Below are positions 20,591 to 33,600 of a stretch of 64,000 bases of DNA, piece by piece. Source of the stretch: Xanthostigma xanthostigma. Lineage: Eukaryota; Arthropoda; Insecta; Raphidioptera; Raphidiidae. Location: positions 248,001 through 312,000 of the forward strand of contig OY754464.1 of assembly GCA_963575645.1 (NCBI GenBank), in the 5' to 3' direction. Positions within the stretch are counted from its first letter, which is position 1. Each line of letters starts with the position of its first letter. The notes beneath the pieces are model-generated. The model ran no database searches. It was not told where the DNA came from and saw only the letters and a program-made list of their open reading frames with translations. The translations under genes were made by a program, and so were the position numbers.

Positions 20591-22071
20591 GAAGTACCCT
20601 CGGTACGCAGTAAGTCAAAGAATTTCAGTCTTCTACTTGAGTAACGTAGTATATAATTTGGCAACCCGCACGCCTTGCCATAGTTACAAGTGCTTATGTA
20701 CGCAGCATAAGTCAGCACGCGGTGTCAAATTCGCATTAATTTATGAAAATGCTTTTCTTTATTCCTGTCATTTCGGAAATAATAATATACTATCATTTTT
20801 TTTTGGAATACTATGCTTTTAGCATTTACTCAATTTACGTATGTTTTTACGATATCAAAACTGCTGCAGTTTCGTAACTTACCTTTGAATGACGCGCCAC
20901 AAACTATAATATTGCGGTGTTGCTATGTTTATGAATTGCTAAAAAGCTCGGCTTTGTTTTAGTTATTTCTATTAACATAAGCAAGCTTTATACGTTTTGG
21001 AAAAAGAAAAATGTTCATAGAATATTCGTTTATATTTCCTGAAAATTTTATCAAAATCTGTTTGTCAATTCCAACGTAATAAATGATGGAGTGCGTCAAA
21101 ATCACAGATTTCCATAAGACTCCATGTTAAGTGCAGCGAAATAAAATTATCAATATCTTTTTTCAAAGTCAACCAAAAATCACAAAAATTTAACTGAGTC
21201 ATTTTTGAAAAGGTGTTGACATATGTATTTGCAAATTTTCGTAATTTTCTGTTTGTTAATTCATTTATCGAGGGTACTTCCTTAAACGTTCCCATATTTA
21301 CGGGCGATATTGATAACTCGTAGCTCAGAGCGTGCTTCGTCGCAGGCCGCTTTGATCGCGCAAGCCGTGTATGTCGCCGATAGATTGCTTTTATATCGCC
21401 CCGTCGGTGGGTCCTCTTTCCTTTACCCGGGAAGTGACGGCGAATGGATATCGCTTCACCGATGAATTGCTTTCGTGTTACCTCGTGTACGGACGGTCTT
21501 ACAGTACTGGAGGAACGGTACGTCACACGCAATTTTTTTTATTATTTTTATTGCTCCGTACTTTGTATTCCGAAATCGTATTTAAAATCGCTCCGATGTC
21601 GATCTGTTTGTTTGTCGCCGACTGCTAGTTCCTAAGCTGTGTAAAAATTTCCAGAAAATCGACACACGGCCAGGATTTCAGCTGTCCGAAACACCCCGGT
21701 GTCTGATTTTTAAAACTGACTTCTTTTATTACTCGGCCGAGTAATGCAAGCACTCGGTGCACCCGTAAAAACAAATATTGTTTCAGACATGTTAAAAATT
21801 TAATACATTTAAAGAGATTTTGTGCGATTAATAAAAGGCAACGTTTATAATTCTTTGTTTTTGTTATAAATTTTTATACTTGGATGTTGATACGGATGAA
21901 AATTGAATAGAAAAACTTGAACTCAAGCAATTTTAAAATGTTAATTTTGTTATATAAAGAAGTCGACGATGTGTTTATTTCAAAATGAATATCGTGGCTC
22001 TCATTACGCGTGACACAAAAAAAATAAAGAAAAAAATTGAAATCAGTGTTTTGCACATTTGCTATTATATT

Positions 22072-22206
22072 AGCTCCGTTCCGACCTCTCTGCGAACGAC
22101 AATATTATCGTCGCAGTCTTGCGCAATAACTAAAACGAAACTATTTTTGAGTTACCGAGCAAGATGACGATAATATTATCGTTCGCAGAGAGGTCGGAAC
22201 GGAGCT
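22072..22206. mobile_element. 135-bp hairpin MITE, 41-bp arms
   Basis: The arms at 22072-22112 and 22166-22206 are reverse complements with one mismatch. They start AGCTCCGTTCCGACCTCTCT and contain an internal CGATAATATTATCG palindrome. The central 53 nt are unrelated. Target duplications are not obvious. Confidence 0.8.
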
Positions 22207-22264
22207 CAAATGTATCGAGTATCCCAGGAATCGAAATAGAAGAAAAACGAAACGAGGATATGTA

Positions 22265-22386
22265 TATGTTACCGGCCAAACCCGATTTCAGGACAAACTA
22301 GTTTGGCCTAGGCCAAACTGGTTTGTCCTAGTATGAATAGTAGGCCAAACTAGTTTGTCCTGAAATCGGGTTTGGCCGGTAACATA
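22265..22386. mobile_element. 122-bp hairpin MITE, perfect 46-bp arms
   Basis: The left arm (22265-22310) and right arm (22341-22386) are exact reverse complements, starting TATGTTACCGGCCAAACCCG. The 30-nt centre contains a further degenerate copy of the arm motif GGCCAAACTNGTTTGTCC. The element is therefore three related units, two in inverted orientation. Confidence 0.85.
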
Positions 22387-24688
22387 TATATTCTGTCGTT
22401 GGCGTTCGGTGTACGTTCACGCGGCGTTCGCTGGAACGTTTCAATTCCTTGTGTTCGTAAACGAACGCGGAAATCGTATGTGCGTTTGCGTGATTTGTAG
22501 CGAACTTGGGATATTCGAAGTGTCGAGCCGGCTTACGTTAACAGATTGGGATTGTTTACTTGTTATCAGTCGTTTATTTGAACTTTAAACGTATATGCCT
22601 TAAAATAAGTTTGTTATTAGCACGCAATGCTCGTCAATTTTGTTTTTTTCTCTTGGTCTTTGACTATTTAATAGTACTCGATGGCTAGTTGCGCCTCCTT
22701 TTCCCATAGTAGCAGTGTAAAACGTTTATCAGCAACGTCTGTCAACTTTTTTAGTACATCGGGCGTGTTGCCCAACGTTCCAAAGAAGTTATAAAGTTGT
22801 ATAGTTCGTTTTTTTCTGTGCGAGGGACCGATCTGGTTATTTTTGGATACTGTTTTGTTGTAATTGAGTACTTTTTGAAAATCAAATTTTTGCGGGCTGT
22901 AAGTTTAAACTCCGGTGATTTTAAAAATTGCGTCTATCAAATATGACATTTAAAAATTGTACATATTTTTTTACATTAAAAAAAAAACTATAAATTACGA
23001 TAGCAACGCCATTGTTAAAAAATTTGAGTTCTTGGCCGCAACTCGAACATCGCGTCACTAAGGCATGTACGTGGGTTCAAATAAAATATTGAAGGCTTCT
23101 TCGATTTGTACATATTTCTATAGTTGTTAATTGTCCCGTCACCGGGACACAATATTTATAAAAAATCATGTTTTTAGACGTTTGTATAAAAGATAACAGC
23201 AGGTTAATTTGTCCTGTTTAATAATTTGCAAATTTTATAAAAATCATTGTGATGAAAATATTCTGCCACGATGAAGGGCGGAATTTTCAGTTTTTAAGTT
23301 TTTTTTTTTTTATAAATAATGTACAAGTTAGTTTTTTTTTCACAGTAAATACTAATTAACAAAGTAGGATTTTGAGTGTTTTTTTTGTACCAAATAATTC
23401 ACATGAAATAGTCCTTAGCCGTTTTTGAGAAAGAAATAAGAACATTGCATTTATCAAAATCGACGATGAACTCAAGGTTAGTAGATTATAGAGGCTGCCT
23501 CGTTCCATCTGACCAATCAGCAGAAGCGCGGGAATGACGTCAGCTGGCGGACCGTCCGTATCTTTATCAACCTATTTTTATTTGTATTTAACTAGGAGTA
23601 GGTATGTAAGTCTCTTCCCTGAACAAATCAGTTTCTTGCAAACAATATCAATATTCTGTCTTTTAATTTCTTTGACATTTGTTCAATAGGCTCGATTTTT
23701 ATGATTAACAAACCAGGGAAGTTGATCCAAAAAAGTTAATTGGAATTTATTTAATTTAACAGCATCGGTACGCGATTTAGCTAGGCAACCCATGCGCGAT
23801 TTACCAATGTATATATTATTTTATTCAACTCATGCGCGTTATTCATGTTTTATCATGCCTAAAAACCGAACCCTAAATAGCCATTTACCGACTGGTGACA
23901 ATTACTTGTCATAACTCAATGAAGATTCCTACTAGCTCGGCCATTGTGGAGTAATGAAAATAAACGTAACTATTTTCTGAGTCGTAACGAAATAGTCGGT
24001 AACAACAACTCCGTTGTTACCTATTGAGGCTAAAATTGAGAGGCCGAATGTTTTCGACATGGAGTTTATTCATAACCGGCTAACCTCAAACCAAAACATT
24101 GAATCGTGCTGTTTGGTGCTGTTAGTATTGACAGTTTTTTTTATAAAGAAATAAATAGATATTTACAACATCTCATTATAATTAAAACATGAATAACGCG
24201 CAATTGTTGAATAAAATTATGGGCGCAACTTGTAGGCTAAGTCATCACGCTGACACGCCATGAATGACTTAGACTACTAGTTACGCCAATAACTATAATG
24301 TACGTATAATTTTTGTCATCATCAAATAACAGATGAGGGTACGTATTTCTAATGCCGAATCTTAGACTATGATGTAATCAAGGTTTTGAGATACAGAAAA
24401 AATAATTTTATTTGTTTGATTGGCGCCAACGTATTTTATATTCGATAATAATAGTTTATATATCTAGGGTGTAATGAAGTATATCATCGACGAGTAGTGA
24501 TATGTTAAAACTAGATAGTAAATCGAGTTTTAGGAGTCACACGAGTCGTATCATTGCGTCCGAGATATAGATATACTACATTTTTTCCATACCCCGTTTA
24601 GAATAGCGGCTATTCGCTTCGTTATCAGCATATTTTCGTTACTTGTGTAGCAAACTTCACTTCTAATAGTAGGTTGTTATAGGTATAA

Positions 24689-24999
24689 ATACGCGCCACG
24701 AATCTAAAAGGCTCGGAAGTTAGATGCGAATGCGGGCTTGCGCTTGTACAGTCTGTTGAAAAACTACAAACTCGCAACTGAACAAAACTAAAATAACAAT
24801 AACAACTTGACAATAGCGTACTCCACTGTACTTTACAGCAGAAAGCGACAAAGACAACGAGCGATCACAGCCAATCACCGACGAGCGCACGTTCCGTGCA
24901 GGTAGCTGGGAGGTGGTGGGAGTCTCAACGGCTCTAAAATGTGCCTTTGCGACGCTGTTTGTGTCTAACTTCCGAATATTTTAGATCTGTGGCGCGTAT
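24689..24999. mobile_element. MITE family M1, copy 1
   Basis: Termini are ATACGCGCCACGAATCTAAA on the left and the inverse TTTAGATCTGTGGCGCGTAT on the right, with the GCTCGGAAGTTAGATGCGAATG motif after the left end. It is 311 bp with no transposase. Other copies are at 25871-26175 and 35695-36012. Flanking TA-like dinucleotides suggest a Tc1/mariner-type target, but this copy does not match perfectly. Confidence 0.8.
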
Positions 25000-25015
25000 T
25001 ATTGCGAAAATTATA

Positions 25016-25309
25016 CAGTAGAACCTCTTTTAAGTCGAAAACCTGAAACTCGAAAAAATGTTTTGTTCAAACCTCTATAGGTCGAATTAATCAGCGAGTC
25101 TCTACAAGCCATTTCGGTACATATTTGCCCTCTGTAACTCGAAAAAATAAATCGAACCTCTGTATCTCGAACATAACAACTTAAAATTAGTTATAATGAA
25201 TCTTAACCTCTATAAATCGAATATTTCCTTACAAAATCCGCTCAAGTCGAAAACTCTATGACTCAAATTTTTTGACTTTTGCCAAGTTCGTCTTACAGAG
25301 GTTCCACTG
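25016..25309. mobile_element. pogo-type MITE built of repeated terminal motifs
   Basis: It begins CAGTAGAACCTCTTTTAAG and ends TTACAGAGGTTCCACTG, the inverted termini of pogo/Tigger elements. TA flanks both ends (25014-25015 and 25310-25311). The interior contains five or more degenerate repeats of AACCTCTNTANNTCGAA, so it looks amplified from its own terminal sequence. It lies 16 bp from copy 1 of family M1. Confidence 0.85.
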
Positions 25310-25870
25310 TATATTGATTTGGTTAACGCGACTATTTTTGTTTTAATACACGCACCAGTGTATGTGGATCATTTTACATACATGAAAAGTGGCTATTTTA
25401 TACGGGGTGGGGCAAAAAAGCATTTAACGGTTTCTAGTTTCCAATGAAACTTGTTTTAGTTGATAGATTCAGAAATTATTAGCGCATTTATCTTCTTAAT
25501 ACACTTGTGTGATGTTAAAATTTAATCATAATTATAAAATACACAAAAGAAAAATCAACATTTTAAAATTGCGAGTTTTTCTGTTAAATTTGATTTATGT
25601 TTTATAAACAGTTTAATTTATTGTAAAATATTAGTATAATAATTTAATAAATTCTTAACTTGTAGGTATCACACAGATTGTATTTTAAAAGAAATAAATA
25701 CCAAATGTAATATTGTGTTTTTTATTCATAAATGTTTTAAAGTGAAAACTTCTAACCGTCATCGTCATGCGCAGTAGTTCAAAAACCGATACGCGCAGTT
25801 TTGTTTTAGCTACTGCGCAAGACGGTGACAGTTTCGTGTTCGTTTGCTGACTGCTTGGAACATAATATTA

Positions 25871-26175
25871 ATACGCGCCGCAAATCTAAAAGGTTCGGGA
25901 GTTAGATGCGAATGCGGTCTTGCGCTTGTACAGTCTGTTGAAAGACTACAAACTCGCAACTCAACAAAACCAAAATAACAATAACAACTTGACAATAGCG
26001 TACTCGACTGTACTTTAAAGCAGGAAAGCGGCAAGTGACAAAGACAACGAGCGATCACGGCCAATCACCGACGAGCGCACGTTCCGTGCAGGTAGCTGAG
26101 AGATGGTGGGAGTATCAATAAGTTGTGCCTTTGCGACGTTGTTTGTGACTAATTTTTTAGATCCGTGGCGCGTAT
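25871..26175. mobile_element. MITE family M1, copy 2
   Basis: It starts ATACGCGCCGCAAATCTAAA and ends TTTAGATCCGTGGCGCGTAT, with TA on each side. It is 305 bp and clearly similar to copies 1 and 3 through the GCGATCACGGCCAATCACCG block. No coding capacity. Confidence 0.8.
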
Positions 26176-26179
26176 TATA

Positions 26180-26300
26180 CTTTGAAGGCGGCTGCACACG
26201 AGGCTAGAAACACTGCTTGGACTTCTGCTGGCCGGTAGGTTGGGTACCAAGCTGGAAATGACGTCACTGCGGGCTCGCCTGCTAGCTAACCGAAATTCGG
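26180..26300. repeat. Fragment of the 422-bp terminal-repeat family
   Basis: It carries the left terminus GGCTGCACACGAGGCTAG and the following GCTTGGACTTCTGCTGGCC landmark of the element at 26645-27066, then diverges near 26300. Confidence 0.6.
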
Positions 26301-26644
26301 TGGTTTTTTCTTCATCATTACAAATCCAAAGTTCGGTATACAACCTGTCGAAAATTCGGAGTTACTGAATTTCGGCGCATCTCTAATATTATGTAGGTTA
26401 GGGAGATCCTAATCGCGCTATTGGGCGAGGCGTGGCGTGGCCAGTGGCGTAAATAACGCCCCCGCAAACCCCGCGTTGCTAGAAGACGCACCAAAGCCAG
26501 GGGCGCCCTCAAATCCCTAGATGAAAATGATAAATTAAATGGAAATAAATAGTAAAAAAATATTTATTTCAATCGTATTGATTGTTAAAAATTAACAACA
26601 ATAAATGAACAATTATTTAATATGTTCCAAAAAAATCACGTACT

Positions 26645-27066
26645 AAGGCCGTTGCACACGAGGCTAGAAACACTGCTTGGACTTCTACTGACCGGTAGGC
26701 TGGGTACGAAGCTGGAAATGACTCGCCTGCTAGCTTACAAGATAGGTTTTAAAGTTAGAACAGTGGCTATTTTTCTTGCTAGGTCCGCTGCTACGGTATG
26801 AGCAAGAACCAATCAGGAATCAGTATCTTGTCACGAGGACGATTTGAACAAACGCCTACGAACACTATACCATAGTGTGTGTTCTGTTAAGAGACAATAA
26901 ACATGCATTTTTATTACCGTTCAATGTTCATTGCGCGCGCACCGAATCTACCTGCAGAGCAAGCTTGTAAAGACGTTTCGTGTGAAGCGAGCACACAATA
27001 GCAATCAAGAAAATCAACTAGTAGTGAAATCTAGCGGCAAATCCAGCCTCGTGTGCAGCGGACTTA
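26645..27066. mobile_element. 422-bp MITE family M2, copy 1
   Basis: Termini are AAGGCCGTTGCACACGAGGC and the inverse GCCTCGTGTGCAGCGGACTT. A same-length copy is at 49669-50090, with related copies at 39163-39485 and 46215-46460. The sequence directly after (27067-27155) is an inverted fragment of the same family. No transposase; superfamily not determined. Confidence 0.8.
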
Positions 27067-27161
27067 AATTTAAAACCTATCTTGTGCGCTAGCAGGCGAG
27101 CCAGCAGAAGTCCAGGCAGTGTTTCTAGCAGCGTTTCTAGCCTCGTGTGTGCAATTGAACC

Positions 27162-27498
27162 ATTAGAGTGCAAACATATACTTCTGTCTTTTTTTACGCC
27201 GTAAGCACTGCGTTATCCAGCACGGGGGACCCGGCTTAAGAAATTTCTAATTTTCTCCCTCCTGGGCCAAAAGCTGGGTACGCCCATGTTAACGTTATAG
27301 AAAAAGACAAAGTTTTTGAAACAGAGATACTTTATTCAGATTTAATGCAAGTACATCAACCAATCCTATTATCGGAGAAATCAGGGAACTACATCGAAGA
27401 AAGAGACGCAGATATATTTTCGATACGCTTTCTTGCCTTCGCTCACCGCACATTGAGTAGATAGACAATGATTCATATAGTAAATGATTAAATATATG
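27162..27498. repeat. 337-bp dispersed repeat, copy 1
   Basis: It starts ATTAGAGTGCAAACATATAC and includes CCCCTCCTGGGCC-like and CCAATCCTATTATCGGAG landmarks. It is nearly identical to 28502-28851, which has an extra 14 nt near its start. Two copies about 1 kb apart flank the first transferrin exon. A 74-codon minus-strand frame inside is not a recognised protein. Confidence 0.8.
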
Positions 27499-27690
27499 TA
27501 CGCCACTGACTGTGGCCATCCCTGTTGTAATTTAATATGAATAATGTATGATTCAAAAGTTATTTATTTAACGTTTCAGTTATCTTATCAGGGCACACCT
27601 TAAGCGTCGTGATAAACAGCGTTATGTAAATTAAAACAGTGGACTCTAATTGAATCAGTATATCGAACGAAGTGCTGAAGGGCATTCAAA

Positions 27691-30600
27691 ATGTATCATT
27701 TGAATGCCATTTTGTTTGCGTGCCTTTTTGGCCTTGTTGCTTCACAGTGTAAGTATTATTTTTTTTTATTAACTCTTTTATTATTAACTAGCCGTTATCC
27801 GCGGCTTCCCACGCGATTGAGACGAAACACGAATGCATTCCCATTATTTGGCATAGACCCCCCTAATATTTTCAAAATTGATGAAATTCACGTGATCAAC
27901 GTCCTGACAAATCTTGAAAATGACACCCATGTCGATTTTTAGACTATTAACCTTTTTTCACCCTCTAAGGGGTTGTTTTTGAAAAAGCATGAATCGCGTG
28001 TTTTTTTATTTATTGACAGGAGTACCTAATTCAGCGCATTTTCGAATTGATACATCTATCTTATATGATTTCTCCGTGCACATTTTGAACCTCCGTTACA
28101 CGCTTTTAGGAGCTGAATTTTCAAAAATCTGTTCTTAGCGGATGCCTACGCCATAATAACTATCTGTGTGCCAAATTTCTGCCCAATCCGTTCAGTGGTT
28201 TGAGCTGTGCGTTGATAGATCAGTCAGTCAGTCACGGTTTCCTTTCATATATTTAGACTAGCGGTCCGGTCCGGCTTCGCCCAAATTTGTAGATTTCCAC
28301 CGCTTTTTTGTCGACTTACGTTGCAAAATTGGTCTCCACGAAAAGCGCTCTTATTTTAACGCGATAATATATAGCCTGAAGGTCCATTCTAAATATTGGT
28401 GGAAACATTTTTGAAATTGGATGAGTAGTTTCGGAGATTACCTCCTGCATCCAAATTTACAAACCTTATCTCTTTTTATAATATTACTAGCGCAAGGAAC
28501 TATTAGGGTGCAAACATATACTTCTGTCTTTTTTTAAGCCGTAAGCACTGGTGTATCCAGGAGGGCAAAACCAGCACGGGGGACCCGGCTTAAGACATTT
28601 CTAATTTGCCCCCTCCTGGGCCAAAAGGTGGGTACGCCCATGTTAACGTTATAGAAAAAGACAAAGTTTTTGAAACAGAGATACTTTATTCAGATTGAAT
28701 GCAAGTACATCAACCAATCCTATAATCGGAGAAATCAGGGAACTACATCGAAAAAAGAGGCGCAGATATATTTTCGATACGTTTTGTTGCCTTCACTTAC
28801 CGCTCATTGAGTAGATAGAAAATGATTCATATAGTAAATTATTAAATATATGGTTTAACCCAATTTATCTGATCTCAGTGACTATGTTTTCTGATACTTT
28901 AAGTCGAATGACCTTGGCTTTAAGTACAGTGTCATTTTTCTGCATTGAACACATAAAATTGGAGTTTAACCACTTATCATTTCAATTGCGGAAAAAAATA
29001 ATCTCAATCTTTGATCCTAAGTATTTAATTACGCGAGTAATGGCCGGTTACTAACAAAATAAATATAGCAGTGGTGGCGTGTGAACATTTTAAATGGGTG
29101 TTCTGTAGGGTCAATCGAAAATATCTCCTAAAACGGGATAAGAATCGAGGGGGTAGATAATTAAATTATGAATCACATTCATGTTTACGATGTTTAAATT
29201 ATTATTAATTCTTTTCAAACACTGTTGACAACAAACTACAATATACACTGTAACACTAGTCACTACTGCCATAAGCCGTGCGCCGCTTGTTGACTGAATG
29301 AAATAGATTCAGCGATAGATACTTATTTACATTAATGTGCTGACGATAAACGCAGCTCAAAGTTGATCTATCAAATTATGCCGCATTTTATTTCTAGTGA
29401 GACTTTGTGCCGTAGAGGACGATTACAAAAATGAATGCAAACTATTGACAGCAGGAAGCAGAACAAAATGTGTCTTCGTTTCAGACAGGTAATGATTTTT
29501 TTTTATTAACTATACCAGCTGTATCCGGACACACGCGTTGCAGTGGCTCAGTCCGGATTGCGTGTTACGTTCAACAGGTGGCGCTCCCGTTGCCGTAAAA
29601 TATTTAGTATTATTTTGATTATTACAAGAATGGTGATCAAATATTCTGATTTATTTATTGTATTTTTTGGTGCTGATATAAAGTTGATGTAGGTATTTGA
29701 AACATCGTGTTTGTTCGGAGTTTCCTGATTCCTCGTCATATATCATTACGTAAGGTAAATGGCATCCTCCCCTATTTTGGCGTACGTATTTTAGAGGCGG
29801 CCACTAAGGGTACATTTGTTCTTTAGGGATGGTCCTATATGAATAATTTGTGATTAGGAGACGGGCTAACTTTTCTCCCAAAATGTCATCCAAAAACAAA
29901 ATGTAACAGTATACCAAATTCTTCAATAAATAAAATTATCGACCAATTTTTCAGACAAATATATTAATAAAAAAATAATAATTAGGTAATACATTGAAGA
30001 ATAATTATTTATTGAAGAATTCTAATCAGACGTTAATCAAAGATTTGAGTATACCAAATTATAAATGATTATTCAAAAATTGTGCATTTTAGCGTGGATT
30101 GTGCTTTGAAATTGAAAAATAATGAATCCGATTTTGGAGTTTTCACTGCCGAACAGATATTGGCCGTCGCGGAGGAATTAAGAGAGTCAACTACTGTAGT
30201 TGCTTCACTTCCAAATAACGAAAGGAAAGGTTTGTTTATTGTTTTTAATCTTTAAGTTTTATGATTGCAATTTTACCATTCCAACACCACAAGTTTTGAA
30301 GTCCCCGCAGAATTCAAAAAAAATTTGGAAAAAGTCGTTGCGTCTGTTTGTCTGTACACACGATACAGATCAAACGAATGAGCGGATTTAAACCAAATTT
30401 TATGATGATGTTTGATATGCAAATATGCAAATATTGTTTTTGGGAGAAACCGGCGCATGCGCAGAAGTGATATATACTATAACGTTTTTTTGTATAATAA
30501 TGATATACTTTTCATAACGGTTCATTACTTTCTTCATTTTGTAAAAAAGAAATGAAACTGTGGAGTTTCGGAAATATTTTTGAAATAAAAAAAATCAGCT

Positions 30601-33600
30601 GTTCTTTTGTTCTGTAGATCTGGTTAATTTTTACATGAGGTGATAACATTATTACATAGATAACCTTGTAAACTAATAGCAAATATCATAATATCTAATA
30701 CTAGGCGTTACCCGCGTTTTATTTTATTTTCTTTTATTATAAAATGTCAAAAGTCAATATTCTTGAAGTTGGAATGGCCCCGTCGCCCAATTGGCTGGAA
30801 TTTGTTAAAATTTTATAATTTCATTGGCCTAAATCCTTATAAGTATAATAAAACATCTTCCCAAAATTATTTTTTTTTCTTTTAGATGAATATGAATTTG
30901 AATCTGTAGTCATTGTTAGAAGAAAAACGGTGAACGGCAAAAACGATTTACAGGGCAAACGATTTTGCCATCCTGGTTTCAAATACGACGATAAATGGAG
31001 TCCGTTTGTTATCACATCGTTTGAAAAATCTGTTGTGCCCAAAAAGTGTATAGATGGTGACACTTTCGCAGCGCACGACGATATTGACTCATTTTCTGAG
31101 TTTTTCGGCCCGTCGTGCAGACCTGGCAGTTGGGTTGAAGACAAAAAAGTAGATTTAAAATTAAGTAAGTTTAAAATAAACTAAAATATTATATATTTAG
31201 CAAAACAGATTGTAAATAAAGCAATAATATTTTTGAATTATCTTATTAACGTAGCTTATATACAGAATGATCCGCTACAATATTATTCTTTGCATTGCTG
31301 TTTTAATTGATATCGTCAATAGCGTGATTTCAATCCAGCTTGGATTCAAAGATCAATCCGATTTGTGCCCGAGCAAAGCCGGGTCGGGAGGGCCGGTTGT
31401 CAGATTTACTTGGTACTCAAATAGTTTTTTTGTTTGCTTCTGAACTAATAGCTTTGAGTAAATTTTGTGAGATGTCGCTACATGTTACTAAAACCGTTTT
31501 ATTTTTCACAAAACACCGTAATTTTGAACAAAATATTTAATGAAAACTATCCTATAGCGTAAGTTGCTTCAAGCAAAATATATTTACAAAATGTCGTTAA
31601 AATCGGTTCAGTGGTTTCTGAGATTAGAAGTAGAATAACCGAACATTTTTATTTCAGAATCGAATTACAGCAGACTTTGCGAACTATGCGACGATTCTAC
31701 AAAATGTGAATACAGAGGATCGAACTGGCATCAGTCTGCGTTAAAATGCTTAACTGAGAAAAATGGAGACGTCACCTACGTAAGCTACGACTATGCAAGA
31801 GACTATTTTAATAATCGAAACGATGTCGATGATTATGCCTATTTATGTCCGAACGGCACGATAGCTTCGATTCAAGACGGCAGACTCTGTCCTTGGATTC
31901 GGCAACCATGGCCAGTGGTCGTTGCAAAAAAGTGGGTATACAAAATTTAACGAGAGAGTTAAGCCTTTTGCAGGATCGTGCCTTTAAATACAAATTCACG
32001 TTTCTGGATCCATTTCGTTCAAATTTTGATATTAATAAGATTTTTAATAAAATAAAAGTTTTATGCAATCGGCCATGCTGACTGAAACACGGAATGACGT
32101 CACACCTTCTTAAATTAAAGAGAATATAAACACTTGAAGTAAATGATCACCGTGTCGCTTAAATTTTTTGTTGCGATCATTCACTTCGGCATCATTTAAT
32201 TAGTTGAGTTTATTCGTTTTTCCGTGATATATTAATAGGTTATTTTTGAGGTTAGTTAACTTGAAATTAAAGAAAACCGTACTATTTTTACTACTAAGTA
32301 CCTACTTTTAAGAAAATACTTAATATAAATCATATCATTAAGTAAATGTAGATGCCTTTCTAAGAAATACCTCTAAATCATAGCTCTACACCCATAAATA
32401 CAACATCTAATGTCAGCTGTCACTGAGGCATGACGTCACAAGCGTTTACGCGATTACTTCAAAATAGAAAGATGAAAATGCAATAATTTACGTTAAAATT
32501 TAATTTATGGCTGAAATAATGTTTTTTATACCAGCATTATAGAACTGTATTTCATAATCTGTCATCATGCCTATTGTGCGTAATTAAATAATGATTTATT
32601 GATAATTAAAATTTTCAGAGACAAAGAATCAGACGTTGTTAATTTGTTGAGGTCTGAATTATTATCCCGTACTATTGACCTAGGTGTTCAGTTAAAGGCA
32701 ATTGTTACGGGCCGGGACACAGCTAAAGTTATCAGCATTGTTCAGTCAGAAAATCCGCAGCAATTTTTCGAGAAAGGTAAATAATCATTTTTTTTATCGT
32801 ACCGGGTGCAAAATGATCGATTTTGGTCGGTGACGATTGCGCATGCTCACTTCGGAAAACGACCTTTGCGCCCGTTAATAACGCGTGCAAAGTCTTAGCC
32901 TTAAATTTTTTGTTGTTCAAGTGTAATAAAATTCAACCTTGAAAATGACACCCGTGTTGAATTTTAGACTATTTACCTCTTTTCACCCTCTGAAGGGGTT
33001 GTTTTTGAAAAACACGAAACACGTGTTTATTTATTTGTTGACAGGAGTAATCCTGCGCATTTTCGAATTGATACATCTTTTCTTATATGATTTCTCCATG
33101 CAAATTTTAAACCCCCGTTACACCCTTTGAGGGATTGAATTTTCAAAAATCTGTTTTTAGTGGATGCCTACGTCATAATAACTATCTGTGTGCCAAATTT
33201 CTGCCCAATCCGTTCAGTGGTTTGAACTGTGCGTTGATAGATCAGTCAGTCAGTCAGTCAGTCATAGTTTTATATATTTAATAGAATATTAATGTCTCTG
33301 TCCGTTTGGCTGAATGTCTTTCCGACTCTCCAGAAGGCCCCCCGAAACCGAAATTCCGCACATTTATGGTTTATGACACGGGGCAAAACTTAACTGAACC
33401 GGATTTTTTATTTTCTCCCTTGAAACAGAAACAGGGGAATTTTTAGACGAAAACATGTTAACTTCAATATGGAGGTCGCCGATGGCCTTGAAAGCTGAGA
33501 CATTGTATGTTATTTAGTCAGTTGAGATAGTATAGGGCGCGGGGTAGAATTTAATTATTTTCGATTTTCTTCCCGGTCCTAGAAACAGCGGGGAGGGGTT

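Larger units (their letters stand above)
19250..27690. other. Repeat-rich region between KANSL1 and the transferrin gene
   Basis: I find no supported host gene here. It includes a diverged inverted element at about 19840-20590, several hairpin MITEs (22072-22206, 22265-22386), two copies of a 305-318-bp MITE family, a pogo-type MITE, the 422-bp terminal-repeat family and its fragments (26180-27155), and a 337-bp repeat also present at 28502. The open frame at 21065-21532 minus has no recognisable domain. Confidence 0.7.

Noticed and set aside
21065..21532. 155-codon minus-strand frame
   Set aside because: It lies in repeat-like DNA (shares a block with 19840-19865). Composition is not protein-like and no domain is recognised.
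27295..27519. 74-codon minus-strand frame in the 337-bp repeat
   Set aside because: Not recognised; the second repeat copy does not clearly keep it open, and the repeat has no transposon signature that needs it.
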